Shown here: piece after piece, positions 1-6,475 of the stretch | Layout of the letters: each line of letters starts with the position of its first letter | How positions within the stretch are numbered: position 1 is the stretch's first letter | From: Actinomycetota bacterium | Lineage (GTDB): Bacteria; Actinomycetota; Thermoleophilia; RBG-16-64-13 | Direction of reading: 5' to 3' | Assembly: GCA_023488925.1 (NCBI GenBank) | Contig: JAMDDA010000148.1 | Location: 1 to 10,405 of the forward strand | DNA length: 10,405 nucleotides | Made by a program: the position numbers and the translations under genes | Notes under the pieces: model-generated | Seen by the model: only the letters and a program-made list of their open reading frames with translations | The model's database searches: none | Told to the model about the DNA's origin: nothing

Positions 1-1944
1 AAACCGCCGCCAAAGCAGGAGGGGAGAGGTTCGGGAAAATGGCGGCGCATCTCGTGGGACGAAGCGCTGGATACCATCGCGAAGAAGCTTCTCGACATCA
101 AGCAACAGGACGGCAGCCTGCTGGGCCTGGGTCTTACCAAGTACTCGGGCAACTTCGGTATCACCCATTACGGGGTCGAGGGGATGATGGCGTCGCTGGG
201 CTACACCACGCGGTTCGTGGGCACACCATGCTGGCCTGCGGGGATCGACGCCCAGAATTACGACATGGGCAACATGTGGTGCAACGACCCCGAGGACATG
301 GCCTCCAGCAGATACATCATCATCTGGGGAGCCAACCCGGCTTACTGCTCCATTCACTCGATGAAATACATCTACGAGGCCCAGCGGCGCGGCGCCAAAG
401 TCCTCGTCATCGACCCGGTGTTCACCCAAACCGCCGCCAAAGCAGATGAGTATTGGGAGATTCGGCCCGGCGCCGACGGCGCCCTGGCCCTGGGTATGGC
501 GCGGCACCTGATCGACCAAGGTCTGGTGGACACGACTTGGGTCCAGCAGAACACCCGCGGCTACGACGACTTCGCAGCCTACCTCAAGAGCAATGTGACG
601 CCGGAGTGGGCGGCGCAACAGGCCGGCCTGCCGACGGAAGCCGTGAAGCGGGTAGCCGAGGAGTTCGCCACGGCCAAGCCCGCCACCATCTGGATCGGCT
701 ACGGTATGCAGCGGCATGTGAACGGCGGCCAGAACGTACGCGCCATCGATGCCCTGGTAGCCCTCACCGGGAACATCGGTAAAGAGGGGGGTGGGGCCCG
801 CTACGGCCACCTGTACACCTGGGGCTTCAACTACCACGCCTTCGCCCAATCGCCACCCGAGGGCTCCAAGGGCTTCTTGGGTGCTACCGGCCCGAAGGGG
901 GAGTTCGACCCCAACGCCGGCAAGCAGGCCGTGAGCTACACCGACCGCATCTTCAACATCAACAGGATCGCGCAGGAGATCATGAACGCGGCCGATCCGC
1001 CGGTGCGGGTACTGTGGGTGGCCAACAAGAACGTGGTTAGCCAGGACTTCGACCGGGCCAAGATCCTGGAGGCCTTCAAGAACATCGAGCTGATCGTGAC
1101 GGTCGACCTGTTCTTCAACCAGACGGTGGAGCAGTCCGACATCGTGCTGCCCACGGTCACGCCGTTCGAAGACTGGACGGTCAACGTCTCGTACTGGCAC
1201 TACTGGATCCAGTTGAACGAGCAGGCCATCAAGCCCATGTTCGAGGCCAAGTCGGACATTGAGATCGCCGCCGCGCTGTCGGCCAAAATGAACAAGCTGG
1301 AGCCGGGGTCGTGCACCTTCCCGACCAGCCTGGACCCGAAGGAGTGGATGGCCAAGGAGTTCAACGACGGCATTTACAAGCTGTTCGGCCTCAAGTCGTG
1401 GGAGGACCTGCGCAAAGGGCCGCGCAAGGCGCAGCTGTCGTCGTCGGCTGCCTGGGCCGATTTGAAGTTCGCGACACCGTCGGGGAAGTACGAGTTCAGC
1501 TCGCAAACGGCGGTGGAAAACGGCCACACGGCCCTTCCGGTACATGTGGAGGGCCGCAAAGCGTACGCGCCCTTCCGGCTGCTCACGCCGCACCACAAGT
1601 ACGGCCTTCACTCCCAGTTCCAGAATCTGGATTGGATGCTGGACTACAACCCGGAGCCCTTCGTGTACGTCCACCCAGCTACGGCGAAAGCCAAAGGCAT
1701 CACCGACGGCGATTGGGTGCGGGTGTTCAACAAGATCGGCGAGCAGAAGGTGCGTGCCCGCATCACCGACAACGTGCCGGCCGACACCCTGTTGATGTAC
1801 GAGGCCTGGTTCGGCGGCAAGAACACTTACAACGTCAACCGCTTGGTAGACGACGAGTCTTCCGACATGGGCAAGTTCAAGACCGGCGCACCGGGCGTGG
1901 CTATTCACGACCAGTTCGCGGACATCGAGAAAGCGAAGGTATAG
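1..1944 (+). CDS. Molybdopterin oxidoreductase catalytic (A) subunit, DMSO reductase family, 5'-truncated
   Basis: The reading frame is open from the first base to TAG at 1942-1944 (647 codons visible). The N-terminus is missing: any twin-arginine signal and the N-terminal [4Fe-4S] cysteines lie outside the window. The visible protein begins near the family motif GSGKWRRISWDEAL (residues 10-23). It continues through the molybdopterin domains, including IRPGADGALALGMA and a GNIGKEGGG segment, and ends with a molydopterin-dinucleotide-binding domain from about residue 520. By eye, GTPC at 220-231 aligns with GSYS of E. coli DmsA, where the serine binds Mo. The ligand here would therefore be Cys (codon 229-231), as in polysulfide, thiosulfate and periplasmic nitrate reductases. 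Downstream B and C genes place it in a quinol-linked A-B-C complex, with the catalytic subunit expected outside the membrane. Family is secure; substrate (DMSO, sulfur, arsenic or organic compound) is not determined. Confidence 0.93.
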   Translation, partial: KPPPKQEGRGSGKWRRISWDEALDTIAKKLLDIKQQDGSLLGLGLTKYSGNFGITHYGVEGMMASLGYTTRFVGTPCWPAGIDAQNYDMGNMWCNDPEDMASSRYIIIWGANPAYCSIHSMKYIYEAQRRGAKVLVIDPVFTQTAAKADEYWEIRPGADGALALGMARHLIDQGLVDTTWVQQNTRGYDDFAAYLKSNVTPEWAAQQAGLPTEAVKRVAEEFATAKPATIWIGYGMQRHVNGGQNVRAIDALVALTGNIGKEGGGARYGHLYTWGFNYHAFAQSPPEGSKGFLGATGPKGEFDPNAGKQAVSYTDRIFNINRIAQEIMNAADPPVRVLWVANKNVVSQDFDRAKILEAFKNIELIVTVDLFFNQTVEQSDIVLPTVTPFEDWTVNVSYWHYWIQLNEQAIKPMFEAKSDIEIAAALSAKMNKLEPGSCTFPTSLDPKEWMAKEFNDGIYKLFGLKSWEDLRKGPRKAQLSSSAAWADLKFATPSGKYEFSSQTAVENGHTALPVHVEGRKAYAPFRLLTPHHKYGLHSQFQNLDWMLDYNPEPFVYVHPATAKAKGITDGDWVRVFNKIGEQKVRARITDNVPADTLLMYEAWFGGKNTYNVNRLVDDESSDMGKFKTGAPGVAIHDQFADIEKAKV

Positions 1945-1956
1945 GAGGTCGGTGAC

Positions 1957-2520
1957 ATGAGTGCGCGGTTCGCCTTCATGGTCGACGCCGGGTTGTGTAT
2001 TGGGTGCGGCACGTGCGGCATGGCCTGCAAGAACCAGTACCATCAGGACGAGGGGATCGTCTGGCGGCAGATCTATCCCCTCTCCGAGGAGATCTACCCG
2101 CACCGCGACCGGGCCTTCTATTCGCTGGCCTGCAACCACTGCGAGCAGCCCGTCTGCCTGCAGGGCTGCCCGGTAGGCGCCTACACCAAGCGCCCGGACG
2201 GCATCGTGGTCCACGAGCCGGAGGCATGCATCGGGTGCAAGAACTGCGTGCGGGCCTGTCCGTTCGGCGCCCCCCGCTACAACCCGAAGAGAGGACGGGT
2301 TGGCAAGTGCAGCCTGTGCTACCAGCGGATCGACGCCGGTCTTTCGCCGGCGTGCGTGCAGGCTTGCCCCACTGGTGCGTTGCGATTGGTCGACCTGAGC
2401 GGGCTCGACGAACCCGCTGCAGTACAGTTCCCACCCGGCTATCCGAGGAGGCCGGACATCGACCCATCCACCCGCTTCAAGTTCCCTGATCAGCCCGTGA
2501 TGGTGAGGAGGCACGCGTGA
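1957..2520 (+). CDS. 4Fe-4S ferredoxin-type electron-transfer (B) subunit, DmsB-like
   Basis: This is a 187-residue protein with sixteen cysteines in four ferredoxin-type sets: C14/17/20/24, C59/62/67/71, C91/94/97/101 and C118/121/133/137. That is the full complement for four [4Fe-4S] clusters, as in DmsB, PsrB and NrfC. It would carry electrons from the membrane anchor to the molybdenum subunit. There is no signal peptide; B subunits of this class are usually exported with the A subunit. The ATG is preceded by a perfect AGGAGG (1943-1948) overlapping the stop codon of the upstream gene with an 8-base spacer, so A and B are one transcript and probably translationally coupled. The C-terminal 35 residues are proline-rich and without cysteine. 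Family assignment is firm; the partner substrate depends on the A subunit. Confidence 0.95.
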   Translation: MSARFAFMVDAGLCIGCGTCGMACKNQYHQDEGIVWRQIYPLSEEIYPHRDRAFYSLACNHCEQPVCLQGCPVGAYTKRPDGIVVHEPEACIGCKNCVRACPFGAPRYNPKRGRVGKCSLCYQRIDAGLSPACVQACPTGALRLVDLSGLDEPAAVQFPPGYPRRPDIDPSTRFKFPDQPVMVRRHA

Positions 2521-3323
2521 TGGACCTGCAGGAGTTTCCCCTGGTTCTCTTTACCTTGCTCACCCAGACGGCGGTGGGTCTGGCCCTGGTGGCCGCCGTG
2601 CACGGGCGGGCTGTAGCCGAGGGTCCTGAGCCCGGAGAGCGGGCGGAATGGGGCGCTGTGCTGGGTCTGCTCGTCCTGGGCGTAGCGGCCGCGTTCTTCC
2701 ATCTCGGCCAGCCACTCGGTGCATTTCGTATGGTGGCCAACCTGAAGACGGCCTGGCTCAGTCGCGAGATCCTTGCTTTCGCCGTCTTTGGCGTTCTCGC
2801 AGTGGCCGCCGCAGTCGTCGCCTATCGAGGCCGCTCCAACGGGTGGCTGATCAGAGCCACCGCCTTGGTGGGGCTGGTCGCCTTGATAGCAACGGGCATG
2901 ACATACGCTGCACCAAGTATGCCTGCCATCCACAATGCGCTGCCGCTGGTGTTCTTCGGGCTAACGGCGGTGACCCTGGGAGTCGCGGCCGCCAGCTACT
3001 TCGTCCCCGAAGACACACGACCACGGCTGGCCGGTATCCTCTCGTACGCCCTGGTCGTGGCGCTGGTGGTCTACCTGGCGGTCCCATTCGTGTGGCTTGC
3101 GGGCGGCGTCCTCATGCACGAGACCGGGCAGGCCTTTCTCACCTCCCCGCTGTACTGGGGGCGCATCCTCCTTGGTCTGGCGTTACCCCTGGCCGTGGTT
3201 TGGCGCACCAGGAGCATTCCTGCCTGGCTGCCGGTACTGCTGGTACTGGGCGAACTCGCCGGACGGATCGTCTTTTTCGGCCTGGTAGCCGCCTCGGGGG
3301 CCAACATGGGCATGCCCTACTGA
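2520..3323 (+). CDS. DmsC-like membrane anchor (C) subunit
   Basis: This is a 267-residue, very hydrophobic protein with about eight predicted membrane segments, the usual size and topology for DmsC. The motif FHLGQPLGAF followed by TAWLSREI (roughly residues 60-84) is characteristic of the DmsC anchor family and differs from NrfD-type anchors. The role is quinol oxidation and docking of the A-B catalytic dimer to the cytoplasmic membrane. ATG at 2520 overlaps the TGA of the B gene and has AGGAGG at 2506-2511 with an 8-base spacer. The adjacent GTG at 2517 would add one residue with a 5-base spacer and cannot be excluded. It is the last gene of the operon, ending in TGA before the convergent cytochrome gene. 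No chaperone (TorD/DmsD-like) gene follows within the window. Confidence 0.93.
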   Translation: MDLQEFPLVLFTLLTQTAVGLALVAAVHGRAVAEGPEPGERAEWGAVLGLLVLGVAAAFFHLGQPLGAFRMVANLKTAWLSREILAFAVFGVLAVAAAVVAYRGRSNGWLIRATALVGLVALIATGMTYAAPSMPAIHNALPLVFFGLTAVTLGVAAASYFVPEDTRPRLAGILSYALVVALVVYLAVPFVWLAGGVLMHETGQAFLTSPLYWGRILLGLALPLAVVWRTRSIPAWLPVLLVLGELAGRIVFFGLVAASGANMGMPY

Positions 3324-3452
3324 CCGGAAGCGGGGTCGAGAAAGCTCCGGAAGGCGGCTACACAGCGGGCGCCCCTGGGACCTCGCGGATCATTGCCGTA
3401 TGAGGCTGCCGGGCAACGGCTCCGGGGGGAGCTCGAGCGGTGCTCGGCTGAG

Positions 3453-3486
3453 CGGGAGCGGAGGGGCAGGTGCCACCCCGCTCCCG
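3453..3486. terminator. GC-rich hairpin between convergent genes, possible terminator
   Basis: A perfect 9-bp stem, CGGGAGCGG (3453-3461) with CCGCTCCCG (3478-3486), encloses 16 bases that can pair further (GGC/GCC). It lies in the gap between the ends of the convergent anchor and cytochrome genes, where a two-way terminator is expected. Neither side has a T-run, so Rho-independent function is uncertain. The rest of 3324-3538 shows no credible gene. Confidence 0.4.
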
Positions 3487-3538
3487 GGTGTCCTTCGAAC
3501 TTGGGCCTAGCCGACGCGAGGCGTCGACACAAGACCTC

Positions 3539-5311
3539 TCAGTGGATCGCGAACGGCGTCACGGACGGGGGCGCTCCTAGCGGATTACCCGCATAGTGAC
3601 ACTTGGCACACTGCACATCCTTGGTCAGATTGTGAGACGGCCAAGATTCTTCCACGTTATGTTTGAGCGCGTAGGGGTAGACCTCGCCGGTAGAGTCACG
3701 GTGCACGCCTAGCTCCGCATCATGGCACGCGATGCAGGCGACGTCTTTATGGGTCGCGGTGACCTTGTCGGCGTGACAGTCCTCGCACTTCGTTTGCCCG
3801 CCCACACGACGGCCGTCCGCGGTGTTCTCGTAGACGGCCTCGTGCACATCCTTATGGCAGTCCGTACAGAGCTTGGTTTCATGCACGCCCCGTTGCCCGC
3901 TCAGCAGGAGCTCCTGGGTCTGTGGGTGCCGGCTTATACCCTTGCCGTAGAGGTTGATGGCAGGCACCGACTTGTCGCCCTGGTAGTAGCCCACGTGGCA
4001 GGGCGTACATGCTGCGTTCGAGGAGGTCAGCTCCGCAGGACCGACGAAATCGTGCGCCGCCACGTTGACGGTCCAGTCCATGGCGTACTCGGTCTGCTGT
4101 TTCTTGATGTCGTTGGCAGCGGAGTCGTACTGATTCCACAGATCGAGAACGTTGCCAACAGCCTTCTGCGTCACCTCGCTCTTCCAGTGGCACGTGCCGC
4201 AGTTCGTGTTGATGTGGCAGCGCCCACAATCCTTGGCGTCGTAGTTCTCGTTGGTGGCGTATTGCTGGCCGTCCGAACCGGCGACCATGACCTCGACCCG
4301 TGGACTTCCGTCCCAGTTGTACTTCAAGTCTTTGATCGTGCCGTGTTCGCTCTGCGGAAAGGCCTTGTAGCGGGCATCCGTGTGGCACTGTACGCAGGCA
4401 TCGGCGGTCACAGAGTAGAAGTTGCGCGTCTTGGTCGTGTCCGTATCCTTGGCGCTGAATCGCGCCCAGCTACCGTAGATCCGGGTGGCGTCGTGCGGTG
4501 GCACCGGATTCATGTTCGTGTGGCACTTACCGCAGCGCACGAGCCCGTGCTCGTTGGCCGCATAGGCGGCTGCATCGACATACAGAGGCACTTTCTCGGT
4601 GCCCACGTCCATCGCCAAGCTGGCGCTGCCGTGGCAGCTGATGCAGGATCCGTTCGCAGTGGGAACCACTAAGTTTAGCAGCTCTACGACCATCTTGCTC
4701 ACCTGACCCCGCGTGGCGTTGGAGTAGGGGTCGAAGGTGGTGGCCGTCGTGCCGTCGAGGATGCCGTTGAACTTGGCTTTGGCGACCTCGTCCGCGGCGT
4801 AGTCGGGTACGTCGGTGAAACCGGTCTGGTAGCCGACCGGCGGAGCCGGGAGGGCGCTGCCGCTCGCTCGGGCGATGATGAGAGCAAGCTGGACCCTCGT
4901 GATGTTGTTGGTGGGGTTGAACTTGCCCTGGTCACCCTTGATGAAGCCCGCCTCGACAGCCTCTTCGATGTAATCGAAGGGGTAGGGCAAACCCATGGAC
5001 GGCACTACGTCCGAGAAGGTGGGGTCGGCCTCATTGTCGACGGCTTCGGTGTGCGTGTCCGTCGCCAGCACGATCATCTTCGCGAATTGCTGGCGGGTCA
5101 CCGGATCGTCCGGCTTGAAGGAACCGTCGGGAAAGCCCGCCGCGATCTGCAACCCCGTCAGTGCCATGATCTGATCGTGGAACAGTCCGTCGGCGGGGAC
5201 ATCGCTGTATCCTTGTGCAGCCAGTGCAGCCGTGCCCCCGAGCATCGCCAGGACGGCCGCGAGCCCCACAACCGCCGCCCACATGAGCGGCCGGTGTTTT
5301 CGCGTTATCAT
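3539..5311 (-). CDS. Secreted S-layer-anchored decaheme c-type cytochrome
   Basis: The 590-residue protein starts with a Sec-type signal peptide: basic MITRKHR, a hydrophobic core, and likely cleavage near A32. Three SLH domains follow at about residues 34-84, 97-149 and 163-214, each with the FSDV/FTDV-like opening and a TR-x-Q motif near the end. The rest carries ten CXXCH heme motifs, with first cysteines at 223, 260, 306, 362, 371, 435, 482, 509, 526 and 568. Hemes 4 and 5 are only four residues apart, and many extra histidines could be distal ligands. The expected role is electron transfer in the cell wall/S-layer, either to extracellular acceptors or within a respiratory complex. ATG at 5309-5311 is preceded on the minus strand by the purine-rich GGAAGGAAGAAGG. 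The gene is monocistronic and convergent with the molybdoenzyme operon. S-layer-associated multiheme cytochromes are known in Gram-positive metal reducers such as Thermincola and Carboxydothermus; the acceptor here is unknown. Confidence 0.95.
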   Translation of the reverse strand: MITRKHRPLMWAAVVGLAAVLAMLGGTAALAAQGYSDVPADGLFHDQIMALTGLQIAAGFPDGSFKPDDPVTRQQFAKMIVLATDTHTEAVDNEADPTFSDVVPSMGLPYPFDYIEEAVEAGFIKGDQGKFNPTNNITRVQLALIIARASGSALPAPPVGYQTGFTDVPDYAADEVAKAKFNGILDGTTATTFDPYSNATRGQVSKMVVELLNLVVPTANGSCISCHGSASLAMDVGTEKVPLYVDAAAYAANEHGLVRCGKCHTNMNPVPPHDATRIYGSWARFSAKDTDTTKTRNFYSVTADACVQCHTDARYKAFPQSEHGTIKDLKYNWDGSPRVEVMVAGSDGQQYATNENYDAKDCGRCHINTNCGTCHWKSEVTQKAVGNVLDLWNQYDSAANDIKKQQTEYAMDWTVNVAAHDFVGPAELTSSNAACTPCHVGYYQGDKSVPAINLYGKGISRHPQTQELLLSGQRGVHETKLCTDCHKDVHEAVYENTADGRRVGGQTKCEDCHADKVTATHKDVACIACHDAELGVHRDSTGEVYPYALKHNVEESWPSHNLTKDVQCAKCHYAGNPLGAPPSVTPFAIH

Positions 5312-5350
5312 GCCTTCTTCCTTCCGCTATCCATTCGTGTTCAGCTGTTC

Positions 5351-5383
5351 TCGGAAGGTCTTGAGCAAGATGTGTACTTCCGA
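5351..5383 (-). promoter_or_regulatory. Two-tier hairpin in the leader of the cytochrome gene
   Basis: TCGGAAG (5351-5357) pairs with CTTCCGA (5377-5383), and inside it TCTT (5359-5362) pairs with AAGA (5367-5370) around a four-base loop. The structure ends 39 bases before the cytochrome start codon, so it would sit in the 5' untranslated RNA. It could affect mRNA stability or translation. No known riboswitch class was recognised. Confidence 0.35.
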
Positions 5384-5386
5384 ATG

Positions 5387-5430
5387 TACCTCCTTTCCTC
5401 CGCGCCAGGTTAGGGTTTCTACCTCCTTTC
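5387..5430 (-). repeat. Duplicated 11-bp GAAAGGAGGTA (anti-16S-like) sites upstream of the cytochrome gene
   Basis: On the minus strand the same 11 bases, GAAAGGAGGTA, occur at 5420-5430 and 5387-5397, 33 bases apart. Each is an almost ideal ribosome binding sequence, yet no ATG, GTG or TTG stands at a usual distance after either copy. They lie 76 or more bases upstream of the cytochrome start. They may be remnants of lost small reading frames, ribosome standby sites, or part of a leader element. Confidence 0.5.
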
Positions 5431-5802
5431 AGCCGGACTGGGTGGGCGAATTGGCCGGAATAGCTGCGTCTCCGACCATCACTTTCATTTTGCGCTGTAT
5501 TTCACTAATGTGCAAGGAATCCGAGGGCTCCATCCACAGAGAGGGTCTCCTCCCCGTAGGCCCGTTGCCCCCATTCGAGGAAAGTGCCACTGCCTCTGTT
5601 TCGCCCCCTCTCCGACGAACGCGTCGCGCGGGCCCAGCGGGAGAGCCGCGGGCAGCGCCCTCTTGCGCCGCGAGAACACCGCCCGAATAGCCGCGGCCGA
5701 CCGGGGACCTCGAACTCCCGGGCGAGGCGGGTCACGCCCCCCGGAACGAGCTTGGCCGCCTGGCCCAGGGTGATGCTCTCCGACACGGCCGCGTCCGCCA
5801 AT

Positions 5803-5848
5803 GCAACCACCCGGCGTCGAGTCCCAGCAACCACCCGGCGTCGAGTCC
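5803..5848. repeat. 24-bp tandem duplication
   Basis: The 22 bases from 5803 to 5824 recur exactly at 5827-5848, separated by CA, giving a period of 24. On the minus strand this would encode the repeated peptide LDAGWL. The period is a multiple of three, so it is frame-neutral, but no intact gene contains it. Confidence 0.85.
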
Positions 5849-5859
5849 GAGATCCGCGG

Positions 5860-6085
5860 CTACCTGCGGAACGGTCGCCTGCTGCGGATCACCAGCAGGG
5901 TGAGCGTGTCCGTCCGCCTGCGGGCCTGCAGGAGATTCGGCCCGTAGCGCAGGAAGCGGCCCCTCGCTTCCGCCTCGGCCGGCTTCGCGTGTCGTCCCGA
6001 GCCGGAGGAGCAGGTCATCGGCGGTCAGCTGCCAGAGGCTCTCGGGTGGGCCTCCGGACTGCGTGCTCTTCGTGCTCGCCATCAT
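5860..6085 (-). pseudogene. Decayed N-terminal fragment of a magnesium-type (MgtA/MgtB-like) P-type ATPase gene
   Basis: On the minus strand, tandem ATGs at 6080-6085 open a frame reading MASTKSTQSGGPPESL, then WQLTADDLLLRLGTTRE. After a frame change near 5970-5990 it continues AEAEARGRFLRYGPN, then LLQARRRTDTLTLL, and stops at TAG (5860-5862). The order of a DLLLRLGT segment, an EAEAR...YGPN segment and a basic RRRTDTLTLL segment is the N-terminal cytoplasmic signature of cation P-type ATPases, closest from memory to magnesium transporters. Intact members are about 850-900 residues; only about 70 codons remain here. No phosphorylation motif (DKTGT) or membrane segments are present. One indel (a 1-base insertion or 2-base deletion) explains the frame change, and truncation explains the rest. 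A protein-level similarity search would settle the identity. Confidence 0.55.
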
Positions 6086-6147
6086 CGCCTGGGTGCCAGA
6101 AGCCGTTCTCTGCGTCGGAGTACGTTCGTGTCGAACAGCACCGTCAC
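6082..6147 (-). pseudogene. Possible stub of a PIN-domain (VapC-like) gene
   Basis: A 21-codon minus-strand frame starting at GTG (6145-6147) reads VTVLFDTNVLRRRERLLAPRR and stops at TGA (6082-6084). The VLFDTNVL opening matches the first strand and first catalytic aspartate of PIN-domain ribonucleases, which are normally about 130 residues. Nothing PIN-like follows in any frame. The stop overlaps the first ATG of the ATPase remnant. The resemblance rests on eight residues and may be chance. Confidence 0.3.
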
Positions 6148-6163
6148 TGATGCTTCGCCTCTG

Positions 6164-6274
6164 GGAGGCTGTTGAAGAACCCGGCATCACGCCTTGTTCG
6201 GCCACGCACGAGAGTCAAGATACAGGGTTGCTCGTCTCCGAACGTGCCGGTCACGGTCTTTGTGAACAGCCTCC
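6164..6274. mobile_element. 111-bp element with 10-bp inverted ends (MITE-like or IS remnant)
   Basis: GGAGGCTGTT at 6164-6173 and its exact reverse complement AACAGCCTCC at 6265-6274 bound 111 bases; similarity continues imperfectly inward (GAAGAAC against CACAAAG). GGCTGTTGAA-type termini are typical of several insertion sequence families. No transposase residue pattern is visible inside, and no clear target-site duplication flanks it. It may be a small non-autonomous element or two ends left by internal deletion. Confidence 0.4.
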
Positions 6275-6353
6275 TGGTGTCGAGGCGCAGGCACCGCCCC
6301 CGGCTTTCACCCCGTTCTCATCTCCGGGGCATAGAGTGACCCCGGGCACGCTG

Positions 6354-6446
6354 GCCGGGCTCCGCGCCCGCGGGGAGACGAGCCGCCCCCTATTGGGCTC
6401 GTGAGCGTAGGCGCGCCGGGCTCCGCGCCCACGGGGAGACGAGCCG
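6354..6446. repeat. Two 32-bp direct repeats separated by 29 bp
   Basis: The 32 bases at 6354-6385 recur at 6415-6446 with a single difference (G to A at the 17th base). The repeat contains GGGC-TCCGC-GCCC, a small hairpin. The second copy ends 29 bases before the methyltransferase start codon. The first copy ends in ACGAGCC, which can pair with GGCTCGT in the 29-base spacer. No third copy was found on either side. Confidence 0.8.
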
Positions 6447-6475
6447 GGCGTGTCGACCTATGACGGAGGTCATCT

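Larger units (their letters stand above)
5431..6475. other. Long stretch without an intact gene (gene graveyard)
   Basis: About 1 kb shows no reading frame with convincing protein-family features over its whole length. Long open frames here (for example minus 5505-5834 and 5732-6205, plus 5584-6150) are arginine/glycine/proline-rich, as expected from high GC. Within it are listed separately: a 24-bp tandem duplication, a decayed P-type ATPase start, a PIN-like stub, a 111-bp element with inverted ends, and two 32-bp direct repeats. The minus-strand stretch around 5735-5830 reads SESITLGQAAKLV, faintly like a small antitoxin or helix-turn-helix piece, but this is too weak to call. Confidence 0.6.

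Noticed and set aside
3722..4672. 316-residue plus-strand open frame opposite the cytochrome gene
   Set aside because: Shadow of the multiheme cytochrome; its valine/leucine/arginine-rich translation mirrors the opposite-strand codons.
5484..5516. Possible sigma-70-like promoter for the cytochrome gene (TTGCAC, 17-base gap, CAAAAT on the minus strand)
   Set aside because: Only three and four of six positions match consensus and many such pairs occur by chance; not strong enough to list as a promoter.
5505..5834. 109-residue minus-strand open frame with a SESITLGQAAKLV segment
   Set aside because: The composition becomes arginine/serine-rich shadow-like after about 40 residues, there is no good ribosome site, and the short resemblance to antitoxin or helix-turn-helix proteins is too weak.
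5584..6150. 188-residue plus-strand open frame
   Set aside because: Arginine/proline/alanine-rich with no family features; it is antisense to the decayed ATPase fragment, which explains the open frame.
6354..6446. CRISPR array
   Set aside because: Only two repeats, one with a mismatch, no third copy and no cas genes in the window; kept as a direct repeat pair.
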